DNA of 64,000 nt from the NCBI RefSeq assembly GCF_013030265.1, contig NZ_WPZQ01000006.1, positions 289,546-353,545 of the forward strand, in the 5' to 3' direction. Within the stretch, counting starts at the first letter, position 1, and each line of letters starts with the position of its first letter. Below are positions 46,134 through 55,978 of this stretch, one piece after another. The translations under genes and the position numbers were made by a program. The notes beneath the pieces are model-generated. The model worked only from the letters and a program-made list of their open reading frames with translations, was not told the DNA's origin and did no database searches. The DNA comes from Ruegeria arenilitoris (GTDB lineage Bacteria > Pseudomonadota > Alphaproteobacteria > Rhodobacterales > Rhodobacteraceae).

Positions 46134-46493
46134 TTAGATCTTCAGACCACCTTCACGCGCGGCGTCGGCAACTGCCTTCACCTTGCCGTGGAACAGGAAG
46201 CCACCACGATCGAAATAGGCCTCTTCGACGCCCGCCTTCTTGGCACGCTCGGCGATGGCCGCGCCCACTTTTGTGGCCGCTTCGACGTTGTTCTTGCCGA
46301 CAACACCCAGATCTTTTTCCAGGGTCGAGGCAGATGCCAGGGTCACGCCACGTACGTCGTCGATCAGCTGAACAGAGATGTTCTTGTTCGAACGGTGTAC
46401 GGACAGACGCGGACGACCCGCGTTGACCTTGCGAAGTTTGTTCCGAACGCGCAGGCGGCGCTTCAGAAACAGGGTTCTTTTGCTGTTTGCCAT
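46134..46493 (-). CDS. rplR: 50S ribosomal protein L18 (uL18)
   Basis: 119-aa 5S rRNA-binding protein: [18 protein letters not shown] and the C-terminal [20 protein letters not shown] are typical. A 116-bp gap separates it from rpsE, somewhat longer than other gaps of this unit, with no gene or clear signal in it. Confidence 0.98.
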   Translation of the reverse strand: MANSKRTLFLKRRLRVRNKLRKVNAGRPRLSVHRSNKNISVQLIDDVRGVTLASASTLEKDLGVVGKNNVEAATKVGAAIAERAKKAGVEEAYFDRGGFLFHGKVKAVADAAREGGLKI

Positions 46494-46504
46494 TGTCTGC
46501 GTCC

Positions 46505-47038
46505 TTACTTCTTCTTGCCTTCCTTGCGGAAGATGAACTCGCCCTTATAGCGGATGCCCTTGCCTTTGTAAGGCTCGGGACGGCGCCACTCGCGGATTTT
46601 GGCCGCGGTTTCGCCCACCAGCTGCTGGTCGATACCTTCCACAACGATTTCGGTCTGCTTCGGTGCGGTGATGGTGACACCTTCCGGAGCAGTGAAATCA
46701 ACATCGTGGCTGTAGCCCAGGTTCAGCTTCAGGGTGTTGCCCTGCATCTGAGCCCGGTAACCAACACCCTGGATCTCCAGCTCTTTTTTGAAGCCCTGAG
46801 TTACACCGGTTACCAGGTTGGCAACCATGGTGCGGCTCATGCCCCACTGCTGGCGGGCACGCTTGGACATGCCACGGGGGTCGATCTTGACCACATTGTC
46901 TTCAACCGACAGCGTCACGTCGTCGGTGGCGGTGAAGCTGCGGGTGCCTTTCGGACCTTTGACTTCGATGGTCTGGCCAGACACAGAGGCGGTAACGCCG
47001 CTGGGCAGCTCGACCGGTTTTTTACCAATACGAGACAT
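46505..47038 (-). CDS. rplF: 50S ribosomal protein L6 (uL6)
   Basis: 177-aa large-subunit protein near the factor-binding site. [19 protein letters not shown] start, central [19 protein letters not shown], and the C-terminal [16 protein letters not shown] motif. Length and gene order are standard. Confidence 0.98.
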   Translation of the reverse strand: MSRIGKKPVELPSGVTASVSGQTIEVKGPKGTRSFTATDDVTLSVEDNVVKIDPRGMSKRARQQWGMSRTMVANLVTGVTQGFKKELEIQGVGYRAQMQGNTLKLNLGYSHDVDFTAPEGVTITAPKQTEIVVEGIDQQLVGETAAKIREWRRPEPYKGKGIRYKGEFIFRKEGKKK

Positions 47039-47049
47039 TGCAGACCTCC

Positions 47050-47442
47050 TTAGAAGACGGTGCAGAGCACTTCGCCGCCAACATTGTTGGAGCGAGCGTT
47101 TGCGTCCGACATCACACCTTTCGGAGTGCTGACAATCGACACACCCAGACCCTGACGGACCTGCGGGATGTCATTGACGCCCATGTATACGCGACGACCG
47201 GGCTTGGAAACCCGCTTCAGTTCGCGAATAACAGGGGTGCCTTCGTAGTACTTCAGGCTGATTTCGATGGCCGGATGACCGTTTTCACCGGTCGTCGCTT
47301 CGTAGCCACGGATGTAACCTTCGTCCGCCAGCACGTCCAGAACCCAACCACGCAGCTTGGAAGCCGGGGTGGAAACGGTGGACTTGCCGCGCATTTGCGC
47401 GTTGCGGATACGGGTGAGCATATCGCCGATAGGATCATTCAT
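47050..47442 (-). CDS. rpsH: 30S ribosomal protein S8 (uS8)
   Basis: 130-aa 16S rRNA-binding protein, a likely translational regulator of its operon. [17 protein letters not shown] start and C-terminal [19 protein letters not shown] motif. Standard place between rpsN and rplF. Confidence 0.98.
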   Translation of the reverse strand: MNDPIGDMLTRIRNAQMRGKSTVSTPASKLRGWVLDVLADEGYIRGYEATTGENGHPAIEISLKYYEGTPVIRELKRVSKPGRRVYMGVNDIPQVRQGLGVSIVSTPKGVMSDANARSNNVGGEVLCTVF

Positions 47443-47455
47443 ATCTATGTCTCCC

Positions 47456-47761
47456 TTACCAGCTCGATTTCACCATGCCGGGGATCTGACCAGCAGAACC
47501 CAGCTCGCGCAGCGCGATACGGCTGACCTTCAGCTTACGGTAGTAAGCGTGGGGACGACCGGTCAGCTGACAGCGGTTGTGCAGACGGGTAGCCGAGCTG
47601 TTGCGCGGCAGTTTCGCCAGTTTCAGACGCGCTTTGAAACGCTCTTCCATCGGGCGGCTCTCGTCATTCGCGATTTCTTTCAGCTCGGCACGCTTTGCGG
47701 CATATTTGGCCACCAGGCGTTCGCGCTTCTTCTCGCGTTCGATCATTGCTTTTTTAGCCAT
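47456..47761 (-). CDS. rpsN: 30S ribosomal protein S14 (uS14), zinc-free form
   Basis: 101-aa long S14 that lacks the C-x2-C zinc ribbon; the [20 protein letters not shown] segment has a single cysteine. Like the zinc-free L36 in this window, it makes ribosome assembly less dependent on zinc. Confidence 0.97.
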   Translation of the reverse strand: MAKKAMIEREKKRERLVAKYAAKRAELKEIANDESRPMEERFKARLKLAKLPRNSSATRLHNRCQLTGRPHAYYRKLKVSRIALRELGSAGQIPGMVKSSW

Positions 47762-47780
47762 GTCTCAATCCTCCCGGCGC

Positions 47781-48341
47781 TTAGGCGTTGAAGGGCATGT
47801 TGAACGCTTTCAACAGTGCCTTACCTTCAGCGTCGGTTTTCGCTGTGGTGGTGATTACGATATCCAGACCCCAGACCTCGTCGACCTTGTCGAAGTCGAT
47901 TTCCGGGAACACGATGTGCTCTTTCATGCCCATGGCAAAGTTGCCACGACCATCAAAAGAAGGCTTCACACCGCGGAAGTCACGAATACGCGGCATCGCG
48001 ATGGTGATCAGACGATCCAGGAACTCGTACATCCGGTCACCGCGCAGGGTTACTTTCGCACCCAGCGGCATGTCTTCACGGACGCGGAAACCCGCGATCG
48101 ACTTCTTCGCCTTGGTTGAAACTGCCTTTTGACCAGCAATCGCAGTCAGATCCTCGACAGCAGCTTTCGCTTTCTTCGAGTCTTTCACGGCCTCAGCACC
48201 ACAACCGATGTTCAGAACGATTTTTTCCAGCTTGGGCAGCTGCATGTCGTTCTTGTAGCCAAACTCTTCTTTCAGAGCGGCACGGATGGTTTCAACGTAC
48301 TGAGCTTTCAGACGTGGGGTGTAGTTTGCGGAATCAAGCAT
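47781..48341 (-). CDS. rplE: 50S ribosomal protein L5 (uL5)
   Basis: 186-aa 5S rRNA-binding protein. [20 protein letters not shown] and [20 protein letters not shown] are family motifs. Its start overlaps the end of rplX by eight bases. Confidence 0.98.
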   Translation of the reverse strand: MLDSANYTPRLKAQYVETIRAALKEEFGYKNDMQLPKLEKIVLNIGCGAEAVKDSKKAKAAVEDLTAIAGQKAVSTKAKKSIAGFRVREDMPLGAKVTLRGDRMYEFLDRLITIAMPRIRDFRGVKPSFDGRGNFAMGMKEHIVFPEIDFDKVDEVWGLDIVITTTAKTDAEGKALLKAFNMPFNA

Positions 48342-48645
48342 CGATCACGTCTCCCGTGGTCTTGGCGAAGCGGACCTTCTTGTCGCCTTCCATGCGGAAG
48401 CCAACGCGGGTTGCTTTGCCGTTCTTGTCCAGCAGAGCCAGGTTCGACAGCTCGATCGGGTTTGCCTGAGGCAGGCGACCACCTTGCGAGTTCTGGGTCT
48501 GGCGGGTGTGGCGGATGGCGATGTTGATGCCGTCTACAACAGCTTTACCGGCTTTCGGGTCAACCGAGGAGATAGTTCCCTCTTTGCCCTTGTCCTTACC
48601 GGCCAGCACGACGACCTTGTCGCCTTTGCGGAGTTTAGCAGCCAT
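48334..48645 (-). CDS. rplX: 50S ribosomal protein L24 (uL24)
   Basis: 103-aa assembly-initiating protein with the KOW motif [16 protein letters not shown] near the N-terminus. The end overlaps rplE; two bases separate it from rplN. Confidence 0.98.
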   Translation of the reverse strand: MAAKLRKGDKVVVLAGKDKGKEGTISSVDPKAGKAVVDGINIAIRHTRQTQNSQGGRLPQANPIELSNLALLDKNGKATRVGFRMEGDKKVRFAKTTGDVIDA

Positions 48646-48647
48646 GA

Positions 48648-49016
48648 TTACAGCACCTCCGGAGCAAGCGAGATGATTTTCATGAAGTTCTTGCTGCGCA
48701 GTTCGCGAACAACCGGGCCAAAGATACGGGTACCGACCGGCTCGTTGTTGTTGTTCAGGATGACGGCGGCGTTGCGATCAAAGCGGATCGCGGTACCGTC
48801 CGCGCGGCGGACTTCTTTGGCGGTGCGTACGACGACGGCCTTGCGGACGTCACCTTTTTTCACGCGGCCGCGCGGGATGGCTTCCTTCACCGAGACGACA
48901 ATGATGTCGCCAACGGAGGCGTATTTACGCTTGGAACCACCCAGGACCTTGATGCACTGAACTCGGCGTGCGCCGGAGTTGTCAGCGACATCCAGATTGG
49001 TCTGCATCTGGATCAT
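48648..49016 (-). CDS. rplN: 50S ribosomal protein L14 (uL14)
   Basis: 122-aa protein, [19 protein letters not shown] start, and [16 protein letters not shown] near the end. Standard length and place between rpsQ and rplX. Confidence 0.98.
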   Translation of the reverse strand: MIQMQTNLDVADNSGARRVQCIKVLGGSKRKYASVGDIIVVSVKEAIPRGRVKKGDVRKAVVVRTAKEVRRADGTAIRFDRNAAVILNNNNEPVGTRIFGPVVRELRSKNFMKIISLAPEVL

Positions 49017-49092
49017 GTGGTTTCTCCCGACCTGTGGGGGCTGGTCTCGTTAGATCCCCCAGGGTTTCGACAAATGGGAAAATCCCGGAGGC

Positions 49093-49323
49093 TTACGCTT
49101 CCAGAACTTCCCAACGTTTCGTCTTCGATTTCGGCGCGCATTCGATGATGCGTACGGTGTCACCGACCTTGAAGGCGTTCTTTTCATCGTGAGCCCGGTA
49201 TTTTTTGGACTTACGGATGGTTTTCTTCAGAACCGGATGCGTAAAGCGGCGCTCGACGGATACGGTTACGGTCTGTTCGTTGGCGTCGCTGGTCACGGTG
49301 CCTTGCAGGATACGCTTGGGCAT
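49093..49323 (-). CDS. rpsQ: 30S ribosomal protein S17 (uS17)
   Basis: 76-aa OB-fold protein. [19 protein letters not shown] start and the [19 protein letters not shown] core. Four bases after the rpmC stop. Confidence 0.98.
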   Translation of the reverse strand: MPKRILQGTVTSDANEQTVTVSVERRFTHPVLKKTIRKSKKYRAHDEKNAFKVGDTVRIIECAPKSKTKRWEVLEA

Positions 49324-49327
49324 CTGA

Positions 49328-49534
49328 TTACTCCTCGGATGCCGCGGCAGCGGCCTTTTCGTTCAGAATGGTTTTGACACGGGCAGCATTGCGGCGGGCC
49401 GCTTTAATGCCGGCTGTGTTTTCCAGCTGACCGGTTGCCTGTTGAAAGCGCAGGTTAAAGCTTTCTTTCTTCAGGTTGGCCAGTTCCTCGCGGAGCTGGT
49501 CCGGGGTCTTGTCACGCAGTTCTTGGGCGTTCAT
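49328..49534 (-). CDS. rpmC: 50S ribosomal protein L29 (uL29)
   Basis: 68-aa protein with an alanine-rich tail; [20 protein letters not shown] is typical. ATG 49534 has a purine-rich ribosome site (GGAAAAAGG). It is the first gene of the third ribosomal unit, with its own promoter at 49653-49681 and a 120-base leader. In most bacteria rplP is directly upstream, here 2.5 kb away. Confidence 0.97.
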   Translation of the reverse strand: MNAQELRDKTPDQLREELANLKKESFNLRFQQATGQLENTAGIKAARRNAARVKTILNEKAAAAASEE

Positions 49535-49652
49535 CGCCTTTTTCCTTTGCTCAAAACACCAGAAGGCCCCGTACACGGGTCACCTTCGACCTGGTGGATG
49601 AATGATAGACATACGAATCCCCCGACTCAGCCGGGGGAACGCAGGATGCCGC

Positions 49653-49681
49653 CGTATAAGGGTTTAGGGGGTGGGTGGCAA
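49653..49681 (-). promoter_or_regulatory. promoter of the rpmC-rpmD ribosomal unit
   Basis: TTGCCA and TATACG with exactly 17 bp between; the spacer begins CCCACCCCC. Closely matched by the promoters before rplB and rpsJ. The leader forms a hairpin CCCCCG/CGGGGG at 49619-49637. Confidence 0.85.
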
Positions 49682-49719
49682 GGGAAAGTTCTTAGATTTT
49701 CATCTTTGCCAATCTTGGC

Positions 49720-49757
49720 AAAAAATTCCCCCCGTCGACAATTCGACGGAGGGTTTT
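49720..49757. terminator. terminator shielding the rpmC promoter
   Basis: 11-bp stem CCCCCCGTCGA/TCGACGGAGGG with one mismatch and loop CAAT. On the minus strand it is followed by a T-run (AATTTTTTG); on the plus strand by TTTT. It stops minus-strand transcription from the accessory genes before the rpmC promoter. Confidence 0.8.
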
Positions 49758-49886
49758 GGTTCAGTTCACTTGTCACTATCTGCGAGTCCGTTCCCGCACC
49801 CCCCTTCGCATTAGCTATGGTCGAAATTGCCAGCTTGCACGAGTAGGGAACTCAATAACAATTAAATCAGTACCGCGTAGTGACCC

Positions 49887-50720
49887 ATGCAAGAAGCCGA
49901 TAGTCGTGAATATCAGATATTGTTAACGAACGGACAGGTGGTGCGTTTCACGCAACGTGAATTACGTGACCTTGTTCGCGGCAGAAGAGTTAAAGCTTTT
50001 CTTATTGTTAGCCTAATCATTATCGCCCTTGCGAATCCGACGCTGTTTCCGTCCCTTCCGGAATACTCGTCGCGGCTGTTCTACTGGGGCGTCTCCGTAT
50101 TGCTCTATCTGATTATCATTCCGCATTGGGCCTCAGCTGTGAACAGACTGTGGCGGCGAAGTCTGCAGATACCACTACCGCTTATTGTTGCAACCGGCCC
50201 CCTTATTGTTGGTCTGTCCGTTTTCGCAACGTGTTTCCCATTGGTATTTGGGGACCTCGTACCAAAGCGAGGTGAACCACTTGTCTGGACAGACTATCTG
50301 CGCAACCTGTTGATCGGGCACATAATAGAAACGGTGGGACTGCTTTGGCTACTTCCACTACAGCGCAACGACGAAGACTTGGCGGAAACCGTGCCGGAGG
50401 GTGAGCCGGAGTTCGTCATTCTCAACGGCCGTTCATTACCGCTGGACAGTATACTGACTGTTCAGAGCGCCGAGCACTATCTTATCGTCAGAACGAACGG
50501 GAAGACATCACAATACCGCGCCCGCATGAAGGACTTCGTCATGCAGGTCAGCGAAGGCCATGGCGTACAAACACACCGCTCGTTCTGGGTTTCCGCCCAA
50601 GAAGCGGATGAACTTCGTGGAAACGTCGTTAAAACACGATCCGGCGACGACATTCCGGTCTCACGAGGCCGCTTGCCTGCGGTGCGGGAATGGTTCCGTT
50701 CAGCGGGAAAGGCGCATTAG
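49887..50720 (+). CDS. membrane-bound LytTR-family regulator
   Basis: 277-aa protein in the rplP-rpmC gap, on the strand opposite to the ribosomal genes. The N-terminal half has four hydrophobic segments (about residues 37-55, 65-80, 95-120, 140-155). The C-terminal half is a LytTR DNA-binding domain (LDSILTVQSAEHYLIVRTNG, RARMKDFV, THRSFWVS, GDDIPVSRGRLPAVREW). A membrane-anchored one-component regulator is likely; targets unknown. Confidence 0.85.
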   Translation: MQEADSREYQILLTNGQVVRFTQRELRDLVRGRRVKAFLIVSLIIIALANPTLFPSLPEYSSRLFYWGVSVLLYLIIIPHWASAVNRLWRRSLQIPLPLIVATGPLIVGLSVFATCFPLVFGDLVPKRGEPLVWTDYLRNLLIGHIIETVGLLWLLPLQRNDEDLAETVPEGEPEFVILNGRSLPLDSILTVQSAEHYLIVRTNGKTSQYRARMKDFVMQVSEGHGVQTHRSFWVSAQEADELRGNVVKTRSGDDIPVSRGRLPAVREWFRSAGKAH

Positions 50721-50824
50721 GGCTTTCTGCCAAAAGTTCGGAGCCTAATTTATCACTAAATCTGACCCGGGCCGTCAATCAACACGAACAAGGCGGCCGC
50801 CTGCTTCTGGCGGCTGCAAACTGC

Positions 50825-51445
50825 TTAGTCCCAACGATAGTTGAAACTCACACTTATCCGCTCCTCTTCCGCCATGTTCATAGGCACTTCGTGGCGAAGC
50901 CAACTTTCCCAAAGCAGAACATCGCCAACCTTGGGCTTCATATAGATGAACGGTTGGAGATCTCGCCGCCCATCTTTGAGGCGCGTCGGTGCGGCCATCA
51001 TGCGTCCCGAGCGTGGATCTTCCAGCTTCAGTGCGCTGGCACCTTCGGGCATTGCAACATAGGTCGTCCCCGAAATCACGCTGTGCGGGTGTAGATGGCT
51101 GGAATGCATTCCGCCCTCGGGCAGAATGTTGATCCACAGATCCTCGAGCTTCAACTCGCCCTCGCCCAGATCGAACTCCAGATCTTTGGCAAAGGCCGCC
51201 ACATGCTGATCCAGCGCCGAGACCAGATCGGCGAAGATCGGGAACCGCCAGGGCAGATCGGTCAGTGAGGCGTAGCTTGTATAGCCGGGATAGCCGTTCT
51301 CTTCACACCATTCCTGCCCGGCCTCATCATCTTCGGCGATGACAAGGCATGAGCTTTCCAGTTCTTCAGAGTCGATCTTGGGATCGAACTCAGAGAGGGC
51401 TGCGCGATAAAGACGGGTGACGAAGAGTGATTCAATCTGTGGCAT
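50825..51445 (-). CDS. TIGR02466-type putative 2-oxoglutarate/iron oxygenase
   Basis: 206-aa protein resembling the TIGR02466 group of putative 2OG-Fe(II) oxygenases. Iron ligands are probably HSSHLHPHS and the late RHEVPMN histidine, with a terminal ERISVSFNYRW. The ATG at 51445 (MPQIESLF) is preferred; a TTG 18 bp upstream has an AGAGGT site and is possible. It lies in the rplP-rpmC gap. Substrate unknown. Confidence 0.75.
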   Translation of the reverse strand: MPQIESLFVTRLYRAALSEFDPKIDSEELESSCLVIAEDDEAGQEWCEENGYPGYTSYASLTDLPWRFPIFADLVSALDQHVAAFAKDLEFDLGEGELKLEDLWINILPEGGMHSSHLHPHSVISGTTYVAMPEGASALKLEDPRSGRMMAAPTRLKDGRRDLQPFIYMKPKVGDVLLWESWLRHEVPMNMAEEERISVSFNYRWD

Positions 51446-51537
51446 GGGTGCGTTCTTATCCAAATCGACCTCTGACTACGAGAGACAAATTCCCGTCGCT
51501 TCTTTGGTCGCAAAACATCATTGCCACCATCATTCAG

Positions 51538-51873
51538 TCACTTGAACATTCGGACCTTCAACTCCCACAGGAGGAGCAGCACAAGGATGGGCGGCACCCA
51601 GAAGACATAAACCACCATGTTAAGGACGTTCATAAAGCTAAAAATCTCAGCAATGGTCTGCGGAATAGTACTGCAACGATGGTACAAAAGCTTGTCGGTC
51701 GCGCAGTCAGCTTCAAAAAGAAAATGCAAGTTCAACGCTATTCCAAAATAGAGACCGCCATAACGCAAAAATAGTTTCAAAACCTTGCTTCGAACAAAGT
51801 AACTCAAGCCGATTGCAGCTAATGGCAAAACCCCGAAAACTACTATTACCGCCAAAACTGTTCCTGGTGACAT
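51538..51873 (-). CDS. small membrane protein, unknown
   Basis: 111-aa protein with three hydrophobic segments (about 5-25, 35-52, 80-103) and three cysteines in and near the DCATDKLLYHRCS loop. No recognised family. The local sequence is more A/T-rich than the ribosomal genes, which suggests acquired DNA. The ribosome site is weak, so the gene is less certain. Confidence 0.5.
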   Translation of the reverse strand: MSPGTVLAVIVVFGVLPLAAIGLSYFVRSKVLKLFLRYGGLYFGIALNLHFLFEADCATDKLLYHRCSTIPQTIAEIFSFMNVLNMVVYVFWVPPILVLLLLWELKVRMFK

Positions 51874-51953
51874 ATGCTTTGCAATCTCGACCGTAAAATA
51901 ATCGTTTATTGACGGCGCATTAGGTAGTTATCGACTGAGCGGGTTTCAAATGG

Positions 51954-51982
51954 AAAACCCCCGCCGGTTTCCCGACGGGGGC
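51954..51982 (-). terminator. terminator after rplP
   Basis: 10-bp stem CCCCCGTCGG/CCGGCGGGGG with loop GAAA and TTTT on the minus strand, 35 bp past the rplP stop. It ends the second ribosomal unit. Confidence 0.93.
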
Positions 51983-52016
51983 TAATCTATTAGCGAACGG
52001 GGTTGCCCCGGATCGC

Positions 52017-52430
52017 TTACCAGTCTTCGCGAACCACGACGCGAGTCTTGATCGGCAGCTTCATCGCAGCCAGGCGCAGGGCCTCGCGGGCGATATCGTC
52101 ATTGACGCCGTCGATCTCGAACATCACGCGGCCAGGCTTGACTTTGCATGCCCAGCGGTCGACCGAACCTTTACCTTTACCCATACGAACTTCGATCGGC
52201 TTTGCAGTGACCGGAGTGTCGGGGAAGATGCGGATCCAGACACGACCCTGACGCTTCATGTGACGCGTCATGGCACGACGTGCAGCCTCGATCTGACGTG
52301 CAGTGACACGCTCAGGCTCAAGAGCTTTCAGGCCGTAGGTGCCAAAGTTCAGATCAGAGCCGCCTTTGGCGAGACCCTTGATCCGGCCTTTGTGCATCTT
52401 GCGGAATTTTGTACGCTTTGGTTGAAGCAT
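52017..52430 (-). CDS. rplP: 50S ribosomal protein L16 (uL16)
   Basis: 137-aa protein of the peptidyl transferase region. [19 protein letters not shown] start, [17 protein letters not shown] and [12 protein letters not shown] motifs. Last gene of the rplB-rplP unit. Confidence 0.98.
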   Translation of the reverse strand: MLQPKRTKFRKMHKGRIKGLAKGGSDLNFGTYGLKALEPERVTARQIEAARRAMTRHMKRQGRVWIRIFPDTPVTAKPIEVRMGKGKGSVDRWACKVKPGRVMFEIDGVNDDIAREALRLAAMKLPIKTRVVVREDW

Positions 52431-52442
52431 ATCTTTCCCTCC

Positions 52443-53153
52443 TTAGCGACGACCGCCACCAGCACCACGAGGTGCAGGGCCGTCCTGGAGTTCCTGTGCT
52501 TTACGGTCACGTGCCTGCGGATCGTGCTCCATGATCTCACCTTTGAAGATCCAGACCTTGATCCCGATGATCCCATAAGGAGTCATCGCTTCGGCATGTG
52601 CGTAATCGATGTCGGCACGCAGGGTGTGCAGAGGCACGCGGCCTTCGCGATACCACTCGGTCCGTGCGATTTCGGCACCGCCCAGACGACCAGCGACGTT
52701 CACCCGGATACCCAGGGCGCCCATGCGCATGGCGTTCTGAACCGAGCGCTTCATTGCGCGACGGAACGAAACGCGACGTTCCAGCTGCTGAGCGATGGAC
52801 TCGGCAACCAGCTGCGCGTCAAGCTCGGGCTTGCGCACTTCGACGATGTTCAGGTGCAGTTCGCTGTCGGTCATACGAGCAAGCTTTTTGCGCAGAACTT
52901 CGATGTCTGCACCTTTCTTGCCGATGATGACACCGGGACGTGCTGTGTGGATCGTAACGCGGCACTTCTTGTGCGGACGTTCGATGATCACACGGGCAAC
53001 ACCGGCCTGCTTGCACTCTTTGTTGATGAACTCACGGATCTTGAGGTCTTCCAGCAGAAGATCACCGTAGTCCTTGGTGTCGGCGTACCAGCGGCTGTCC
53101 CAGGTGCGGTTGACCTGAAGGCGCATGCCGATCGGATTGACTTTATGTCCCAT
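52443..53153 (-). CDS. rpsC: 30S ribosomal protein S3 (uS3)
   Basis: 236-aa protein at the mRNA entry site. The KH domain motif is [20 protein letters not shown]-terminal tail ends in an [12 protein letters not shown] stretch. Start shares a base with the rplV stop. Confidence 0.98.
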   Translation of the reverse strand: MGHKVNPIGMRLQVNRTWDSRWYADTKDYGDLLLEDLKIREFINKECKQAGVARVIIERPHKKCRVTIHTARPGVIIGKKGADIEVLRKKLARMTDSELHLNIVEVRKPELDAQLVAESIAQQLERRVSFRRAMKRSVQNAMRMGALGIRVNVAGRLGGAEIARTEWYREGRVPLHTLRADIDYAHAEAMTPYGIIGIKVWIFKGEIMEHDPQARDRKAQELQDGPAPRGAGGGRR

Positions 53154-53533
53154 TAGGCTTGCTCCTCAACTTGACGCACCTTGATGGTGATCTCCGAGAA
53201 CGGCTTCATGATTGCACCAAACCGACCACGGGCACGCGGACGACCGCGCTTCATGACCAGGTTCTTGCCAACCCATGCTTCGGCGACGATCAGTTCGTCG
53301 ACGTCCAGGTTGTGGTTGTTCTCGGCGTTGGCGATTGCAGACTGCAGGCACTTCTTGACGTCCTGCGCGACACGCTTGTTCGAGAAAGTCAGGTCGGTCA
53401 GAGCCTTCTCAACTTTCTTGCCGCGGATCATTTGCGCAACCAGGTTCAGTTTCTGTGGGCTGGTGCGAAGCATGCGAGTTTTCGCCATTGCTTCGTTTTC
53501 AGCCACGCGGCGGGGGTTCTTTTCCTTGCCCAT
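53153..53533 (-). CDS. rplV: 50S ribosomal protein L22 (uL22)
   Basis: 126-aa exit-tunnel protein. [16 protein letters not shown] N-terminus ([20 protein letters not shown]) and a central [18 protein letters not shown]. Four bases after rpsS. Confidence 0.98.
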   Translation of the reverse strand: MGKEKNPRRVAENEAMAKTRMLRTSPQKLNLVAQMIRGKKVEKALTDLTFSNKRVAQDVKKCLQSAIANAENNHNLDVDELIVAEAWVGKNLVMKRGRPRARGRFGAIMKPFSEITIKVRQVEEQA

Positions 53534-53536
53534 GAC

Positions 53537-53815
53537 TTACTTCCGCTTCGCTTTTTTGTCAGCGGCGTGACCGTAATAGGTACGAGTTGGCGAGTATTCA
53601 CCAAACTTCTGACCGATCATGTCTTCCGAGACGTTTACGGGAATATGCTTCTGGCCGTTGTACACACCAAAGGTCAGACCCACGAACTGGGGCAGAATGG
53701 TGGAACGACGCGACCAGATTTTGATAACTTCGTTGCGGCCCGACTCGCGCGCTGCTTCGGCTTTTTTCAGCACGTAAGCATCGACGAAAGGACCCTTCCA
53801 AACAGAGCGAGACAT
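53537..53815 (-). CDS. rpsS: 30S ribosomal protein S19 (uS19)
   Basis: 92-aa protein. [20 protein letters not shown] start and [20 protein letters not shown] core are typical. Four bases after rplB. Confidence 0.98.
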   Translation of the reverse strand: MSRSVWKGPFVDAYVLKKAEAARESGRNEVIKIWSRRSTILPQFVGLTFGVYNGQKHIPVNVSEDMIGQKFGEYSPTRTYYGHAADKKAKRK

Positions 53816-53818
53816 AGA

Positions 53819-54661
53819 TTAACGTCCCTTCTTCTTGGCGTGCCGCGAGCGGATGATCAGCTTCTGGGACGCTTTGTTCTTGTTGCGGGTACGCTTACCC
53901 TTGGTGTCCTTACCCCACGGTGTAACCGGCGTACGGCCACCCGAGGTACGACCTTCACCACCACCGTGCGGGTGATCGATCGGGTTCATTGCAACACCAC
54001 GAACCGACGGACGCACGCCCTTGTGGCGCATACGACCGGCTTTACCGAGGTTTTGGTTCGAGTTGTCGGGGTTGGACACGGCACCAACGGTGGCCATGCA
54101 TTCCTGACGGACCATGCGCAGCTCGCCCGAGCTCAGACGGATCTGAGCGTAGCCGCCATCGCGGCCAACGAACTGAGCGTAAGTACCAGCCGCACGCGCG
54201 ATCTGACCGCCTTTTCCAGGCTTCATCTCGATGTTGTGGACGATGGTACCGATCGGCATGCCCGAGAACGGCATTGCGTTGCCCGGCTTGATGTCGGCCT
54301 TGGCGGATGCCACGACTTTATCACCAACAGCCAGACGCTGCGGAGCCAGGATATATGCCTGCTCGCCGTCTTCGTATTTTACCAGTGCGATGAATGCGGT
54401 CCGGTTCGGGTCATATTCGATCCGCTCGACGGTTGCCGCGACATCAAATTTATTCCGTTTGAAGTCAACGATCCGGTAGAGACGCTTTGCGCCACCGCCG
54501 CGGCGGCGTGAAGTGATCCGTCCGGTGTTGTTCCGGCCGCCCGATTTGGTCAAACCCTCTGTGAGAGACTTGACCGGACGTCCTTTCCAAAGCTCCGAAC
54601 GGTCGATCAGCACCAGCCCGCGCTGGCCCGGCGTCGTCGGCTTGTACGACTTGAGTGCCAT
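53819..54661 (-). CDS. rplB: 50S ribosomal protein L2 (uL2)
   Basis: 280-aa protein of the peptidyl transferase centre. [17 protein letters not shown] start; catalytic-region motif [15 protein letters not shown] near residue 230. ATG 54661 is chosen; 23 codons of upstream open frame have no match. It is the first gene of the second unit, with rplW 4.5 kb away rather than adjacent. Confidence 0.98.
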   Translation of the reverse strand: MALKSYKPTTPGQRGLVLIDRSELWKGRPVKSLTEGLTKSGGRNNTGRITSRRRGGGAKRLYRIVDFKRNKFDVAATVERIEYDPNRTAFIALVKYEDGEQAYILAPQRLAVGDKVVASAKADIKPGNAMPFSGMPIGTIVHNIEMKPGKGGQIARAAGTYAQFVGRDGGYAQIRLSSGELRMVRQECMATVGAVSNPDNSNQNLGKAGRMRHKGVRPSVRGVAMNPIDHPHGGGEGRTSGGRTPVTPWGKDTKGKRTRNKNKASQKLIIRSRHAKKKGR

Positions 54662-54806
54662 GCTTTCTGTCTTCCGTTTAGCAAGTGCAGGGAGTTTCCC
54701 CGCTATGTGATAGGCCCCCGTAGGTGCCAAGGGTATAGGGCCCCGAAGGTCCCCGGTTACAAATATCAGAGGCCCCGGAACGAATCCGAGGCCGCAAGAT
54801 TGGGAG

Positions 54807-54835
54807 CGTGTAACAGGGTTGGGGGTGGGTGTCTA
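54807..54835 (-). promoter_or_regulatory. promoter of the rplB-rplP ribosomal unit
   Basis: TAGACA and TACACG with 17 bp between; spacer begins CCCACCCCC, as in the rpmC promoter. The leader to rplB is about 140 bases and GC-rich, without another gene. Confidence 0.8.
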
Positions 54836-54865
54836 TAGCAAAGACAAGAACTGTCCCCACCAACT

Positions 54866-55849
54866 TTAATTGAGCAAATCGGCGGTCAATGCTTCTTTCT
54901 TTCGCTTACAAGCTTCTACGGCTCTTTCTATTGCTTCGTGCAAGGCTTGAGCCAAACCACTCCGGTATTTTGTCGAAGCGACCAACTTCTCAGACATCGG
55001 GCCGTGTAAAGAGAACTCCACAAACTCGTGTAGTTGCGAAGCTGTTTCGTGCAGCTGTTTTGGTGATGCATTCGACATTTCTCGATGAGCTTCAATTAGC
55101 ACCTCCGCCATCCATGGCATCCGCCCTCTGATGTAACCCGCTGCCATGACAAGCGGATAATTCCCACCAGGACCAAAGTACTCTGACCCACGGTGAAGCA
55201 ATTCGCTCAAGACGTCGGGATGAACACTGGAAAATCGCGGCATTGGTGTCCGAGACGCTCGCTCCGCCAACTCAGAATCAACCTCTCTCATACGGGAACC
55301 AAGCCCACGCACCTGCGAAACTAAATCTTCTAGAATCTCTGTTTGGGGTCGCATGTGTTTTTCTGCGGCACCTTTTTTGGGAATTTCGCTAAGCTTCCCT
55401 TCTAATTGCGGCCAAAGAGCAGGGACAAGTTGCTCGATAGTCGCTTCGGCGGCCTTATTCTCCGACACCTCATTTATTGATTTCGCAACGTCCAACATGC
55501 CCTGCTCATCGACTTTGATCGCTTGAAATTGCGATAGTGGACCGCTGAGATCGCTTAGCTCCAAACCAAATAGAAGGGGTATCACCTTAGCGTCTTGCAT
55601 CGACTTTGATAGCGCGCCAGCCTCGAACAGTATCCACTCCGAGTTTAAATTCTCCGGAGTAATGCAAAGGATGCCAAAGTTGGAGCTTTCTAGTTCGCCA
55701 GCAATGGCCTGCGCCCAACGATCCCCCGCACCGATATCTTTGTCTGAGACCCAAGGCTGTGCGTATTGCAAGATCAGGGGCAACCACTCCTTCAAAGCGC
55801 CCGCCATAGCCTTGCTTCGTTGACCACTCCAACTTATAAAAACTTTCAT
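54866..55849 (-). CDS. TIR-domain protein, possible defence effector
   Basis: 327-aa protein. Residues 1-150 are a bacterial TIR domain: MKVFISWSGQRSKAMAGAL, VSDKDIGAGDRWAQAIAGEL, and ENLNSEWILFEAGALSK with the glutamate expected in catalytic (NAD-cleaving) TIRs. The C-terminal half (about 170-327) is helical and not recognised. GAGGGA precedes the ATG. Local base use is more A/T-rich than in the ribosomal genes. No partner gene (SIR2, Thoeris-like or nucleotide cyclase) is adjacent, so a defence role is inference. Confidence 0.8.
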   Translation of the reverse strand: MKVFISWSGQRSKAMAGALKEWLPLILQYAQPWVSDKDIGAGDRWAQAIAGELESSNFGILCITPENLNSEWILFEAGALSKSMQDAKVIPLLFGLELSDLSGPLSQFQAIKVDEQGMLDVAKSINEVSENKAAEATIEQLVPALWPQLEGKLSEIPKKGAAEKHMRPQTEILEDLVSQVRGLGSRMREVDSELAERASRTPMPRFSSVHPDVLSELLHRGSEYFGPGGNYPLVMAAGYIRGRMPWMAEVLIEAHREMSNASPKQLHETASQLHEFVEFSLHGPMSEKLVASTKYRSGLAQALHEAIERAVEACKRKKEALTADLLN

Positions 55850-55978
55850 TTTTCCCTCAAACCGGTAGCGCGAAAATTGCAGCACCGTTAAATCGCTCAC
55901 GTATATGGAGAACAAGTGCTTTCATAGCGGTAACAACAAAAAACCGCTTTCGCCGGGGCCATTTTTCTGGCCATAGCC

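Larger units (their letters stand above)
49535..49886. other. regulatory gap between rpmC and the LytTR gene
   Basis: Holds the rpmC leader with its hairpin, the promoter at 49653-49681, and a terminator at 49720-49757. The rest (49758-49886) is the upstream region of the LytTR gene with no clear motif. Confidence 0.7.

Noticed and set aside
49535..51953. rplP or rpmC 3' relics in the rplP-rpmC gap
   Set aside because: Weak likeness near 49755-49800 to the rplP end could not be held over more than a few bases in register.
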